Notes: generated from the sequence alone by a model not told the origin. Shown: positions 16,767 through 25,973, counted from the stretch's first letter. The stretch is 64,000 bases of DNA from Gordonia sp. (in: high G+C Gram-positive bacteria) (GCF_020438995.1 NZ_JAGQTN010000312.1:1-64000), one strand, 5' to 3'. Numbers and translations: made by a program.

Positions 16767-18431
16767 GTGACCGATCCGAACGAGGCCACACCTGTACCGG
16801 CAGGTGACGCGCCAAGCGCCGATCCCGGCGTCACGCCCGCTACGGCGGCCCAGGAGAGTCCTGCCCAGGCGAGTCCGGCCCAGAAGATCGCCGAGGGGTA
16901 CGCGTTCAAAGGTGCGGCGCTCGAATTGGGCACGGTGATGGTCGACGGGCAGGTGGACTCGACCGCCAGGGTGCGGATCCCGTTGGCGATGATGAACCGG
17001 CACGGCATCATCGCCGGCGCCACCGGCACCGGCAAGACCAAGACCTTGCAGGCGATCGCCGAGCAACTCAGCTCCAACGGTGTGCCGGTGGTGATGGCCG
17101 ACATCAAGGGCGACCTGTCGGGGCTGTCACGTCCGGGCGTGTCCAACGACCGGATCGTCGCGCGCGCACAGCAGACCGGCGACGACTGGGCCCCACAACA
17201 GAACCCGGTCGAGTTCGTCTCGCTGGGCGGGGAGGGGATCGGCGTCCCCATCCGGGCCACCATCACCTCGTTCGGCCCGATCCTGCTCAGCAAGGTGCTC
17301 AGCCTCAATGCCACCCAGGAATCGACGCTGGGCCTGATCTTCCACTGGGCCGACCAGAGGGGTCTGCCCCTGCTCGATCTCAAGGACCTGCGGGCGGTCA
17401 TCGCCTACCTCACCAGCGACGAGGGTAAACCGGAACTCAAGGCGATCGGCGGGGTGTCGACGCAGACGGCCGGCGTGATCCTGCGGGCGCTGACCAACCT
17501 CGAACACGACGGCGGCGACACCTTCTTCGGTGAACCGGAGATCGAACCGGCCGACCTCATCCGGCTCAGCGCCGACGGCCGCGGCATCGTGACCCTCTTC
17601 GAACTCGGCGATCAGGCCGCTGGGCCCGCGCTGTTCTCGACATTCCTGATGTGGATTCTGGCCGACCTGTTCGAGTTCCTGCCCGAGGTCGGTGACATCG
17701 ACAAACCCAAACTCGTGTTCATCTTCGACGAGTCGCACCTGCTGTTCAGTGGGGCGTCGAAGGCGTTCGTCGAGCAGGTGGTGCAGACGGTCAAACTGAT
17801 CCGATCCAAGGGCGTCGGCGTGTTCTTCTGCTCCCAGCTGCCCACCGACATCCCGGACTCGGTGCGCTCACAGCTGGGCGCACGAATTCAGCACGCGTTG
17901 CGCGCATTCACCCCCGACGACCAGAAGGCACTCAAGACCACGGTCAAGACGTACCCGGTGTCGGACGTGTACAAGATCGACGAGGCCCTCACCTCCCTCG
18001 GTACCGGCGAGGCGATCGTGACGGTGTTGTCGGAGAAGGGTGCGCCGACCCCGGTGGCGTGGACCGTGATTCGCGCGCCGCGTTCATTGATGGATACGGT
18101 GGGCGAGGCGGGTATCAAGGCCGCAGCCACCGCGAGTCCGCTGTACGCCAAGTACGGTCAGGCGATCGACCGGGACTCGGCGTATGAGCGGCTCGCGGCC
18201 AAGGCGGTACCTCCGGAGGAACCCATGAGGAAGGCTCCCGCGCTGGTTCCCGCACCAGCCCCGGCGCCCGCGAAGAGAACGTCTCGCAAGAAGGAACCCG
18301 AGGAGAAGAGCGTCGTCACCGAGGTGTTGACGAGCAAACCGATGCAGAGCTTCCTGCGTTCGGCGGCATCGGCCGCGGGACGCGAGTTCAGCCGGGCCAT
18401 CTTCGGGACCGGACGCAAGCGCCGACGGTAG
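16767..18431 (+). CDS. HerA/DUF853-type P-loop ATPase (Rv2510c-like)
   Basis: 554 residues. An Ala/Pro-rich disordered leader (1-40) is followed by a HerA-type ATPase: Walker A in IIAGATGTGKTKTLQAIAEQL, Walker B in LVFIFDESHLLFSG, and an arginine-finger-like region in SQLPTDIPDSVRSQLGARIQHALRAFTPDDQ. The C-terminal tail is basic (AKRTSRKKEPEEK, GRKRRR). Relatives are hexameric DNA translocases or remodelers, but the DUF853 branch has no proven function. It is divergent from orn across about 150 nt; from memory Rv2510c and Rv2511 have the same arrangement. Confidence 0.88.
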   Translation: MTDPNEATPVPAGDAPSADPGVTPATAAQESPAQASPAQKIAEGYAFKGAALELGTVMVDGQVDSTARVRIPLAMMNRHGIIAGATGTGKTKTLQAIAEQLSSNGVPVVMADIKGDLSGLSRPGVSNDRIVARAQQTGDDWAPQQNPVEFVSLGGEGIGVPIRATITSFGPILLSKVLSLNATQESTLGLIFHWADQRGLPLLDLKDLRAVIAYLTSDEGKPELKAIGGVSTQTAGVILRALTNLEHDGGDTFFGEPEIEPADLIRLSADGRGIVTLFELGDQAAGPALFSTFLMWILADLFEFLPEVGDIDKPKLVFIFDESHLLFSGASKAFVEQVVQTVKLIRSKGVGVFFCSQLPTDIPDSVRSQLGARIQHALRAFTPDDQKALKTTVKTYPVSDVYKIDEALTSLGTGEAIVTVLSEKGAPTPVAWTVIRAPRSLMDTVGEAGIKAAATASPLYAKYGQAIDRDSAYERLAAKAVPPEEPMRKAPALVPAPAPAPAKRTSRKKEPEEKSVVTEVLTSKPMQSFLRSAASAAGREFSRAIFGTGRKRRR

Positions 18432-18435
18432 CGAC

Positions 18436-18516
18436 CGGGGCGAGCGGAGCGACGGGGGATGTCGGGGCGAGCGGAGCGACGGGGGATGTCGGGGCGAGCG
18501 GAGCGACGGGGGATAT
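18436..18516. repeat. Three tandem 27-bp repeats
   Basis: Units begin at 18436, 18463 and 18490; each reads CGGGGCGAGCGGAGCGACGG followed by GGGATGT (last copy GGGATAT). The length is a multiple of three. They fill the gap between the DUF853 ATPase stop and the cmrA start. The GCGAGCGGAGCGAC core is a GC-rich simple sequence seen in many actinobacterial intergenic regions. Confidence 0.9.
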
Positions 18517-18540
18517 TACGGCTGCGTTTACGATGACGGC

Positions 18541-19344
18541 ATGGCCATACCCGCACCGTCATCGTCCGCCCGCGCCGTCGTCACCGGCGCATCGTCCGGG
18601 ATCGGCAGAGAGCTCGCACGGGCGCTGGCCGCGCGCGGGCATTCGCTGATCGTCGTCGCCCGGCGCGGTGAACTGCTCGAAGAGCTTGCTGCCGAACTGC
18701 GTTCGGATACGGTGGCCGTGGAGATCAGGGCCGTCGACCTGTCGGTGTCCGAGGCGGTGGAAGTCCTCGCGGCCGAACTCGCCGGTCGCGAGATCTCAAT
18801 TCTGTGCAACAACGCGGGTATCGCAACGTTCGGGCCGGTCAGCGAACTCGACGCCGAGTACGAACGCGCACAGGTCCGGCTGAATGCGACCGCTGTGCAC
18901 GACCTGACGCTGGCGGTGCTGCCGCAGATGGTGGAACGCGGTTCCGGCGGCATTCTGATGGTCGGGTCGGCGGCCGGCAACATGGCGATCCCCAATAACG
19001 CCACCTACGCCGCCACCAAGGCTTTCGTCAACACCTTCAGCGAATCCCTGCGCGGGGAGGTGGCCCGGCAGGGTGTGCACGTGACGTTACTGGCCCCGGG
19101 GCCGGTGCGTACCCACACACCGGCACCCGAGGACCAATCGATCGTCGACAAGATGGTCCCGGATTTCCTGTGGCACAACTCGGCGGCAGTTGCCGAGATG
19201 AGCCTGGATGCGCTGGACCGCAACAAGATGCGCGTGGTCCCCGGGATCCTGTCGAAGGGCATGTCGGTGGCCGGCGGCTATAGTCCCCGGGCGATCATCG
19301 CCCCCATCGTCGGCAGCTTCTACCGAAAACTCGGCGACGGATAG
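18541..19344 (+). CDS. cmrA: Mycolate precursor reductase, short-chain dehydrogenase (CmrA / Rv2509 type)
   Basis: 267 residues. An NADPH-dependent SDR with TGASSGIGRELARALAARGH (cofactor loop), ILCNNAGIATFGPV and catalytic YAATKAF plus the upstream Ser in GSAAGN. The specific stretches MAIPAPS at the N terminus, VHDLTLAVLPQMVE, NTFSESLRGE and NKMRVVPGILSKGMSVAG match what I recall of Rv2509/CmrA, the enzyme that reduces the 3-oxo-mycolate made by the Pks13-type condensation to the mature mycolic motif. Its presence supports a mycolate-producing host. It converges with fadH, with only 3 nt between the genes. Confidence 0.85.
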   Translation: MAIPAPSSSARAVVTGASSGIGRELARALAARGHSLIVVARRGELLEELAAELRSDTVAVEIRAVDLSVSEAVEVLAAELAGREISILCNNAGIATFGPVSELDAEYERAQVRLNATAVHDLTLAVLPQMVERGSGGILMVGSAAGNMAIPNNATYAATKAFVNTFSESLRGEVARQGVHVTLLAPGPVRTHTPAPEDQSIVDKMVPDFLWHNSAAVAEMSLDALDRNKMRVVPGILSKGMSVAGGYSPRAIIAPIVGSFYRKLGDG

Positions 19345-19347
19345 GCG

Positions 19348-21408
19348 TCAGCCGATGCCGGCGGCCACCTCGGTGCCCTGGCGGATGGCGCGTTTGGCGT
19401 CGAGTTCGGCGGCCACGTCGGCGCCGCCGATGATGTGGGTGCGCACACCGGCGACGGTCAGCGGATCCACCAGATCGCGTACCGATTCCTGGCCGGCGCA
19501 GATCACGATGTTGTCGACCTCCAACAGCCTTGTCTCGGTGACGTTTCCGTCGTCGTCACGGAAGCTCAGGTGCAGGCCGGCGTCGTCGATACGGTCGTAG
19601 GTGGCGCCCGAGATCTGTTCCACGCCTTTCATCTTGACGCTGGCCCGGTGCACCCAGCCCGACGTCTTGCCCAGGCCTTTACCTTGTCCGCCCGACTTGC
19701 GTTGCACGAGAAAGACTTCGCGGGTGGCGGGCAGCGGTCGGGGTTTGGTGACGAAACCGGGGCGCGACAGATCCTCGCTGACGCCCCATTCTTGTTCCCA
19801 TTCCTTGAGGTTCAGGGTGGGGGATTCGTCGACGGTGAGGAATTCGGTGACGTCGAAACCGATTCCGCCCGCGCCGATCACTGCCACCCGCTTACCGATC
19901 TCACGGTGGCCGAGTACGGCGTCGGCGTACGACATGACCATCGGATGGTCGATGCCGGGAATGTCGGGGCGCCGCGGAGTCACTCCGGTGGCGATGACGA
20001 CGTGATCGAAACGCTGCTCGATGATCTCGTCGGCGGTCACCCGCTTGCCGAGATGGACGGTCACACCCAGCACCTCGAGTTGCCGCGTGTAATAGCGGAG
20101 AGTCTCGCTGAATTCTTCTTTACCGGGAATCCTTGCGGCGATGGAGAACTGGCCGCCGATGGCCGATCCGGCCTCGAACAGGTCGACGCGGTGACCGCGC
20201 TGCGCGGCCGACACGGCGGCGGACAATCCGGCCGGTCCGGCACCGATCACCGCGATCCGCTTGGCGCGCCGGGTGGGGCCGAGCGTCAGCGTGGTTTCGC
20301 GGCCGGCTCGCGGATTGAGCAGGCAGGACACCTTCTTTCCGACGAACGCGTGATCGAGGCAGGCCTGATTGCAGGCGATGCACGTATTGATCTCGTCCGC
20401 GTGACCGGCTTTGGCCTTATTGGGTAGATCGGGATCGGCGAGCATGGGCCGGGCCATCGATACCGCGTCGACGCGACCGCGTTCGAGAATCTCCTCGGCC
20501 ACCTCGGGAGTATTGATGCGGTTGCTGGCGATCAGTGGAATACTCACCTCGTCTCGGAGCCGTTCGGTGAATTTGACGAACGCGGCGCGGGGCACCGAGG
20601 TGACGATGGTGGGCACCTGCGCCTCGTGCCAGCCGATGTCGGTGTTGATCGCGTCGACGCCGTATTCCTCTGCTTTGCGGGCCATTTGGGCGATCTCGTC
20701 CCAGGTCTGGCCTTTGCGGACGAAGTCGGCGATGGACTGGCGCAGAATCACCGGGAAATCGCGGGGCACCTGGCGGCGGATTTCTTTGATGATCTCGACG
20801 AGGAATCGTTGCCGGTTCTCGGTGGAGCCGCCCCATTTGTCGGTGCGGTCGTTGGTGTGCGGGCACAGGAATTGATTGATGAGATAGCCCTCACCGCCCA
20901 TGATCTCGACGGCGTCGTAGCCGGCGCGTCGGGCATTCTTGGCAGCCTGTCCGAAGGACCGGATGACGTGCCGGATGATCGGCTCGGTCATCCGGATGTG
21001 CTTGAACGGGTGAATGGGGGAGGGATCCGTGCCGGGAGCCACCTTGAACGGGGTGTATCCGTAGCGGCCGGCGTGGATCAGCTGCATTGCGATGCGGCCG
21101 TCGGCCTTGTGTACCGCGCGGGTGATCCGGCGATGCCGCTCGACGTCGATCCGGTTGGTGATCTTGCCCGCGAACGGCAGCAGCAGGCCGGTGCGTGAGA
21201 CGCCGAATCCGCCGGTGACGATGAGCCCGACGCCTCCTCGTGCGCGTTCGGCGTAGTAGGCGCCGAGTTTGTCGGTGTCCCAGAGCCGATCTTCGAGACC
21301 GGTGTGCATCGAGCCCATGACGATCCGGTTGGGCAGGGTCAGGCCGCCGATGGCCAACGGTTCGAACAGTTTCGGGTAGTGCGGGTTGGGAGTCGTGGGG
21401 GCTGTCAT
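19348..21408 (-). CDS. fadH: NADPH-dependent 2,4-dienoyl-CoA reductase (FadH / Rv1175c type)
   Basis: 686 residues, close to E. coli FadH. An N-terminal FMN TIM barrel (1-~340; FEPLAIGGLTLPNRIVMGSMHTG) is followed by a 4Fe-4S cluster motif CIACNQACLDHAFVGKKVSC (four Cys), then FAD/NADPH domains with VIGAGPAGLSAAVSAAQRGH and VIGAGGIGFDVTEFL. It reduces 2,4-dienoyl-CoA in beta-oxidation of polyunsaturated fatty acids. A PadR regulator lies immediately upstream on the same strand (49 nt), the arrangement I recall for Rv1175c-Rv1176c. Confidence 0.93.
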   Translation of the reverse strand: MTAPTTPNPHYPKLFEPLAIGGLTLPNRIVMGSMHTGLEDRLWDTDKLGAYYAERARGGVGLIVTGGFGVSRTGLLLPFAGKITNRIDVERHRRITRAVHKADGRIAMQLIHAGRYGYTPFKVAPGTDPSPIHPFKHIRMTEPIIRHVIRSFGQAAKNARRAGYDAVEIMGGEGYLINQFLCPHTNDRTDKWGGSTENRQRFLVEIIKEIRRQVPRDFPVILRQSIADFVRKGQTWDEIAQMARKAEEYGVDAINTDIGWHEAQVPTIVTSVPRAAFVKFTERLRDEVSIPLIASNRINTPEVAEEILERGRVDAVSMARPMLADPDLPNKAKAGHADEINTCIACNQACLDHAFVGKKVSCLLNPRAGRETTLTLGPTRRAKRIAVIGAGPAGLSAAVSAAQRGHRVDLFEAGSAIGGQFSIAARIPGKEEFSETLRYYTRQLEVLGVTVHLGKRVTADEIIEQRFDHVVIATGVTPRRPDIPGIDHPMVMSYADAVLGHREIGKRVAVIGAGGIGFDVTEFLTVDESPTLNLKEWEQEWGVSEDLSRPGFVTKPRPLPATREVFLVQRKSGGQGKGLGKTSGWVHRASVKMKGVEQISGATYDRIDDAGLHLSFRDDDGNVTETRLLEVDNIVICAGQESVRDLVDPLTVAGVRTHIIGGADVAAELDAKRAIRQGTEVAAGIG

Positions 21409-21457
21409 GGCTCCGCCTTTCTGGGTTTACCTGTGATGGATGGCTGTCGTCGGGGGA

Positions 21458-22012
21458 TCAGCCGTGGGAGAGTTCGCGTTCGAGGGCGGCGATGACCTCG
21501 TCGCACCACTCGACCTGACCCTGTTCGTTGCGGATTCCACCGCGCAGCACCAGATATTGGTGGAGCTTGCGGCCGGTCAGGTCGTCGGGTGCGGGGTAGT
21601 AGTCGGTTTCGAATCCGGTGAAGAGTGTGAGCAGCGCGAGGTGCTCGTCGCGGTGCTTCTTCATCTCGCCGATGATGGCGGCAAGGTCCCCGAATTCGGC
21701 GGCGCGGAGCTTGACACCGAGGTCACTGCGCAGGGGCGCGACGGGGGTGGGGCTGACTGCCCACTCAGCCAGCGCGCGGCGGCCCCGGTCCGAGAGCGTG
21801 TACACCTTCTTGTCGGGCCGGCCGTCCTGGGGCACCGCCTCGTAGGCGACCAGGCCGTCAGCGTGCAGCTTCTTGAGCGTGCGATAGATCTGCTGGTGGG
21901 TGGCCGACCAGAAATGGCCGATCGATCGCTCGAACTGACGGCCGATCTCGTAGCCGGTGCCGGGTCTTTCGGCCAGCGACACCATGATTGCGTGTTCGAG
22001 CGCCATGGCCAC
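21458..22012 (-). CDS. PadR-family transcriptional regulator upstream of fadH (Rv1176c-like)
   Basis: 184 residues from GTG 22012; ATG 22006 is equally possible. The winged helix covers ALEHAIMVSLAERPGTGYEIG to QIYRTLKKLHADGLVAYEAVPQDGRPDKKVYTLSDRGRRAL. The C-terminal helical domain carries the FxxExDYYPAP stretch. It probably autoregulates and controls fadH, its immediate downstream neighbour, via the repeats in the divergent gap at 22013-22153. Its ligand is likely an acyl-CoA or fatty acid, by context only. Confidence 0.9.
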   Translation of the reverse strand: MAMALEHAIMVSLAERPGTGYEIGRQFERSIGHFWSATHQQIYRTLKKLHADGLVAYEAVPQDGRPDKKVYTLSDRGRRALAEWAVSPTPVAPLRSDLGVKLRAAEFGDLAAIIGEMKKHRDEHLALLTLFTGFETDYYPAPDDLTGRKLHQYLVLRGGIRNEQGQVEWCDEVIAALERELSHG

Positions 22013-22027
22013 AACCTACCTGTGCAC

Positions 22028-22118
22028 CTACGCACTATGCAACTACGCACATAAATACTGGATCATGTTTGCGTATACTTGTGATGTAGGGCACACTGCT
22101 ATTGAACTTGAACTCAAC
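22028..22118. promoter_or_regulatory. Divergent control region between PadR-fadH and the Xre-lipid operon
   Basis: AT-richer than its surroundings. It contains the direct repeat CTACGCAC at 22028-22035 and 22043-22050 (15-nt period), a TATACT -10-like element at 22074-22079, and tandem TTGAAC at 22103-22108 and 22109-22114 ending in a TTGA/TCAA dyad (22103-22118). The first pair suits the PadR gene, the second the Xre gene. These assignments are positional guesses. Confidence 0.45.
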
Positions 22119-22156
22119 TACGACTCGCGGCGCCCAGGGCGTCGAGAGGAGGTGTG

Positions 22157-22528
22157 GTGACCAACCCATTCGACGGTCAGGCGCTTGCGGACCTCGGCCG
22201 GTTCATCCAGGCGCAGCGAGAAATTGCCCAGGTTTCGGTGCGGTCTCTCGCCCGCGCGGCCGACGTGTCGGACTCCTATGTCAGCCAGTTGGAGAAGGGC
22301 AAGGAAATGGCGGCCTCGCTGCCGTCCGCGCAGGTGCTCACCGATCTCGCCAAGGGTCTCAACCTCTCTCCCGACGTGTTGATCCGGATGGCTACCTGGC
22401 TGCCCAATGCTCTCGCCGGTGACGACAAGGACGCGGTGGTCAACGCCATCTCCAAGGACAAGCGGCTCAAGGAAAGTCAGCGCAAGGCGCTCATCCAGCT
22501 GTACAAATCGATGGTCGAGGAAGATTAG
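22157..22528 (+). CDS. Xre-family regulator resembling Rv0474 / lipid-droplet regulator MLDSR
   Basis: About 123 residues; AGGAGG (22147-22152) precedes two adjacent GTG codons, and 22157 has the better spacing. NPFDGQALADLGRFIQAQRE leads into a helix-turn-helix (VSVRSLARAADVSDSYVSQLEKGK) and a C-terminal helix KRLKESQRKALIQLYKSM. The N-terminal DPF/NPF-x-x-QALADxGxxxQxQRE pattern is what I recall for Rv0474, which precedes hbhA, and for MLDSR of Rhodococcus, which precedes the lipid-droplet protein MLDS. Here it likewise directly precedes a small phasin-like gene (42-nt gap), so it probably regulates lipid-storage genes. Paralogy rather than orthology to those regulators is likely. Confidence 0.8.
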   Translation: MTNPFDGQALADLGRFIQAQREIAQVSVRSLARAADVSDSYVSQLEKGKEMAASLPSAQVLTDLAKGLNLSPDVLIRMATWLPNALAGDDKDAVVNAISKDKRLKESQRKALIQLYKSMVEED

Positions 22529-22570
22529 CGACCACGAACACGCAGGCGATCAGGGAAACGAGGCCGCGGG

Positions 22571-22888
22571 ATGTCCGACTATTTCGAACTCACCAATCAG
22601 TTGACCAATCAGTGGATCACCGCGATGCGCCACATCAAGGAGGCGTTGCCGACCCTGGACAAGGAGATCAACCTCGTCCCGCCCGGCTTCAACCTCGCCG
22701 ACCTCAACGGCCGGTTCCCGACTCTGCCGGGGCTGCCGACCCCTCAGGAGGTCGTCGAGGCGAATTTTCAGGTCGCCAAACGCCTGCTGGAGGCGCAGCG
22801 GGATTTCACACTCGCGATCATCGATCATGCGACGCACGCCGATTCGGCCGAAACTCCAGATATCACAGCGGATTCCGGTTCCGCCTGA
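22571..22888 (+). CDS. Small phasin-like protein (possible lipid-droplet surface protein)
   Basis: 105 residues, ATG preceded by GAGG. Two amphipathic helices are separated by a Pro-rich linker: residues 1-35 (LTNQLTNQWITAMRHIKEAL) and residues 59-87 (TPQEVVEANFQVAKRLLEAQRDFTLAIID). The second helix resembles the core of phasins, which coat polyester or lipid inclusions. No signal or membrane helix. Its place between an Xre regulator and an acyl-CoA ligase/WS-DGAT cluster fits a lipid-inclusion coat protein. The identification rests on helix pattern and context, not on a strong motif. Confidence 0.55.
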   Translation: MSDYFELTNQLTNQWITAMRHIKEALPTLDKEINLVPPGFNLADLNGRFPTLPGLPTPQEVVEANFQVAKRLLEAQRDFTLAIIDHATHADSAETPDITADSGSA

Positions 22889-22987
22889 CCCCGAGGTCAT
22901 CGACGACGGTGGGATCGATGACCGCACCTTCCGATCAGGGCACGCGGCATGCGCGGGCCATCCATCAACCGAGGAAGAAGTTCCGAT

Positions 22988-24520
22988 ATGCCAAGTCTGT
23001 CCGACGCAATCAACAAGCACGCGGCCGAACGGCCCGACAACATCGCGCTGCGTGGCAGTGGCACCGAATTCACCTACAAGCAGGCCGCCGACGCGATCCT
23101 GGCCTACGCGGGAATGCTGCGTGAAAAGGGCGTGGAGGCCGACGACCGCGTGCTCTATATTGCGCCGACAGTTCCCGAGTTCGCGATCGCCTACTTCGGT
23201 ATCAACGCGTGCGGGGCGGTCGTCCTCCCCGCGAATCCGCTGTGCACACCCACCGAGCTCGCCTATTACATCGAGGACGCCGGGTGCAAGCTCGTCATCG
23301 CGTGGGACGGGATCTCCGAGGCTGCGCGCACGGCTGCCGAGACCGCGGGCATCGAGTTCGTGGCGCTCGAATCCGGTGCCGCCGCGACGTCGGGTACACC
23401 CATCGACGCACCCGTCGACCGGGAAATCGATGACATCGCCTGCATTCTTTACACCTCCGGCACCACAGGCAGGCCCAAGGGCGCAGAGCTGACCGTCGGC
23501 AACCTGAAGTCCGCGGCCGGAATCTCGGGCAGGCTCGGTGAATACACCGACGCCGACGCGGTGGGCACCGCGTTGCCCCTGTTCCACGTCTTCGGCCAGG
23601 CGTCGGTGATGCTCGCGGCGATGGAGGCGGGCGCGCCGCTGAGCCTGATGGCGCGATTCCATCCCAAGGACTTCATCGACATGATCGTCAATGACGGCCT
23701 GACCGCGGTCGGTGGTGTGCCGACGATGTGGAACGCGATGCTGCATGTTCCGGGCGACGTGGAGCCCGGTGCCTTCGACAAGCTCAGGCTCGCCGTCTCC
23801 GGTGGTGCGTCGCTGCCGCTCGAAGTGATGCAGGCGTTCAAGCGGCGCTTCGGCTGCGCCATCCTCGAAGGCTACGGCCTCACCGAAACCTGCGGCCTGG
23901 CAACGTTCTCGCGTCCGGGCATCGCCGCACCGCAGGGCACAGTCGGTTTGGCGGTGTACGACTCCGAGCTCGAGGTTCGGGACGGCGAAGGCAATTCGGT
24001 TCCGGTCGGCGAGCGTGGCGAGGTCTTCGTCAAGGGACCGTTCGTCATGCGCGGCTACTGGAAGCGTCCCGACGCCACTGCTGAGACGCTCATCGACGGC
24101 TGGCTCAAGACCGGCGACATCGGTGAGCTCGACACCGAGGGCAACCTCCGGATCGTCGACCGCGCCAAGGATCTGATCATCCGCGGTGGATACAACGTGT
24201 ACCCCAGCGAGATCGAGGAGACGCTCTATGCGCATCCGGGGATCGTCGAGGCTGCGGTCGTCGGCGTCCCCGACGCGCACTACGGCGAGGAGGTCGTGGC
24301 CGTGGTCGCACCGAAGCCGGACTCGGAGCTGACAGCCGAGGAGGTCACCGCATGGTGCACCGAACGGCTTGCGGCATATAAGTATCCGCGCGCGGTGGTC
24401 TTCGTCGATGAACTCCCGAAGGGGCCGTCCGGCAAGATCCTCAAGCGCGCGATCGACCGGGATCCGCTGATCGCGGCGGTCGACGAGTACCGGGCCGCCA
24501 AGGCTGCCGCCCGCGGCTGA
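22988..24520 (+). CDS. Long-chain acyl-CoA ligase (ANL superfamily, FadD type)
   Basis: 510 residues from ATG 22988 (GGAAGAAG upstream); the open frame to 22949 is not conserved-looking. AMP/P-loop motif LYTSGTTGRPKGAEL, core motif GYGLTETCG, KTGDIGELDTEGNLRIVDRAKDLIIRGG hinge and C-terminal catalytic Lys in PSGKILKR are all present. Activates fatty acids to acyl-CoA through an acyl-adenylate. It precedes a WS/DGAT by 46 nt and most likely supplies its acyl-CoA substrate. Confidence 0.92.
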   Translation: MPSLSDAINKHAAERPDNIALRGSGTEFTYKQAADAILAYAGMLREKGVEADDRVLYIAPTVPEFAIAYFGINACGAVVLPANPLCTPTELAYYIEDAGCKLVIAWDGISEAARTAAETAGIEFVALESGAAATSGTPIDAPVDREIDDIACILYTSGTTGRPKGAELTVGNLKSAAGISGRLGEYTDADAVGTALPLFHVFGQASVMLAAMEAGAPLSLMARFHPKDFIDMIVNDGLTAVGGVPTMWNAMLHVPGDVEPGAFDKLRLAVSGGASLPLEVMQAFKRRFGCAILEGYGLTETCGLATFSRPGIAAPQGTVGLAVYDSELEVRDGEGNSVPVGERGEVFVKGPFVMRGYWKRPDATAETLIDGWLKTGDIGELDTEGNLRIVDRAKDLIIRGGYNVYPSEIEETLYAHPGIVEAAVVGVPDAHYGEEVVAVVAPKPDSELTAEEVTAWCTERLAAYKYPRAVVFVDELPKGPSGKILKRAIDRDPLIAAVDEYRAAKAAARG

Positions 24521-24536
24521 AGTTCGGCGCTTGCTC

Positions 24537-24555
24537 TCTGTATATCTCTGACAGA
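24537..24555. promoter_or_regulatory. Conserved TCTGT-N9-ACAGA inverted repeat in first WS/DGAT leader
   Basis: Arms TCTGT (24537-24541) and ACAGA (24551-24555), ending 11 nt before the ATG at 24567. The 31-nt leader 24536-24566 matches the leader of the second WS/DGAT at 25 of 31 positions, and both dyad arms are unchanged. It may be a repressor site or an RNA element affecting translation. Confidence 0.6.
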
Positions 24556-24566
24556 CAAGGATTTTC

Positions 24567-25973
24567 ATGAAGCAACTGACCGGAATGGATGCCGCATTCC
24601 TGAATATCGAGACCGGGCCCGTCTACGGCCACACCAGCAGCGTCGCGATCTATGACTCGGAGAACGCCGCCGAGCGGCTCACCGCGGCCCGGCTGCGCGA
24701 ACGGATGATGTCACGAATCCACCTGATTCCGGTGTTCCGGCGCAAGCTGGTGTCGGTGCCCCTGGATCTGGACCAGCCCTACTGGTGCGACGATCCCGAC
24801 TTCGACATCAATGCCCACATCTACGATGTCGGCATCGCCGCACCCGGCAGCCGGGATCAGCTCAAGGAGCTGGCCTCACGGATCGTGGCCAAGCCGCTCG
24901 ACCGCAGCCGGCCACTCTGGGAGATCGCGGTCGTCAACGGACTAGAGGACGGCCAGACAGCGGTGATCAGCACGGTGCATCACTCGCTGATCGACGGCGG
25001 GTCCAGCAACGACATCAATTCCGTTCTGCTCGACCGTGATCCGGATGCCGATCAGACCAATCCGCCGCCGCAGCCGTACAACCCCGAGCCGACGCCCGAT
25101 CCGCTGAGCATGCTGACCTCGGCGATGACCGCCAACGCGTTGCGGCCGCTCAAAGCGGCGAAACTGCAGTGGGATGTGTTCACCGAGCTGGTGCAGAAGT
25201 CGCCGAATATCGCCAAGCTGGCGCCGTCGATGACCTCTTCCGCAGTCACCGGCACGGCCCACAACACGGTGTTCAATGCCAAGCCCACCAACCGCCGGAT
25301 CTGGGAGCCGTTCCGTGTTTCGCTCGCCGAGGTGCGGCAGATCCGGAAGAGCACCGGCGCCACGGTCAACGACGTGGTGATGGCGATTTGTGCCGGTGGT
25401 TTGCGTAATTGGCTGTCCGCCAACGATTGTCTGCCGGACAAGCCGCTGACGGCCAGCATTCCGGTGTCGATCCGGGATGACTCCACCAAGGGTGCGCTCG
25501 GCAATCAGGTGTCGATGATCATCACCGAATTGCCCACCGATGTCGATGATCCGCTCGAACGGCTCAAGGCGGTCAACGAGGCGATGAAGTCGGCGAAGGA
25601 GATGCACGACGCACTCCCGATGGCGCAGATGATCGAGTTCGGTGATTTCGCCACCCCCGGTATGACCAGCATGGTGGCCCGCGCGTCGCAGCGGATCAGC
25701 ATGGCCGGACAGGTGATGCCGAGCGTCACGATCTCGAATGTGCCTGGTCCGCAGTGGGCGATGTACCTGTGCGGCGCCAAGCTGCTGGAGAATTATCCGG
25801 TGTCGATGATCGTCGACGGGCAGGTCCTCAACATCACCCTGCTGAGCTACAACGGCAGCCTCGACTTCGGTATTGTGTCCTGCCCCAACGTGGTTCCCGA
25901 TCTCAAGGGTGTCGCCGACGCGATCGTCGCCGATCACCAGGCGCTGCTGGCGGAGGCCACCAAGAAGAAGTAG
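24567..25973 (+). CDS. WS/DGAT acyltransferase (first of a duplicated pair)
   Basis: 468 residues. Esterifies diacylglycerol or fatty alcohol with acyl-CoA to make TAG or wax ester at the membrane/lipid-droplet surface. Begins MKQLTGMDAAFLNIETGPVY; the catalytic motif HHSLIDG (138-144) is intact, as are PLWEIAVVNGLEDG, the SNVPGP strand and the C-terminal NYxG/SYNGSLDFGIVSCP block. It follows the acyl-CoA ligase and is separated from the lactonase gene by 139 nt, in which a GC-rich stem ACCCGGC/GCCGGGT (26001-26034) may terminate some transcripts. Closely similar throughout to the gene at 27185. Confidence 0.93.
   Translation: MKQLTGMDAAFLNIETGPVYGHTSSVAIYDSENAAERLTAARLRERMMSRIHLIPVFRRKLVSVPLDLDQPYWCDDPDFDINAHIYDVGIAAPGSRDQLKELASRIVAKPLDRSRPLWEIAVVNGLEDGQTAVISTVHHSLIDGGSSNDINSVLLDRDPDADQTNPPPQPYNPEPTPDPLSMLTSAMTANALRPLKAAKLQWDVFTELVQKSPNIAKLAPSMTSSAVTGTAHNTVFNAKPTNRRIWEPFRVSLAEVRQIRKSTGATVNDVVMAICAGGLRNWLSANDCLPDKPLTASIPVSIRDDSTKGALGNQVSMIITELPTDVDDPLERLKAVNEAMKSAKEMHDALPMAQMIEFGDFATPGMTSMVARASQRISMAGQVMPSVTISNVPGPQWAMYLCGAKLLENYPVSMIVDGQVLNITLLSYNGSLDFGIVSCPNVVPDLKGVADAIVADHQALLAEATKKK

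Noticed and set aside
18436..18516. CRISPR-like array
   Set aside because: The repeats are directly adjacent with no spacers, and no cas genes are present anywhere in the window.
22550..24568. 672-codon minus-strand frame across the phasin-like and fadD genes
   Set aside because: Composition is that of an antisense shadow and it overlaps intact ANL ligase motifs on the other strand.
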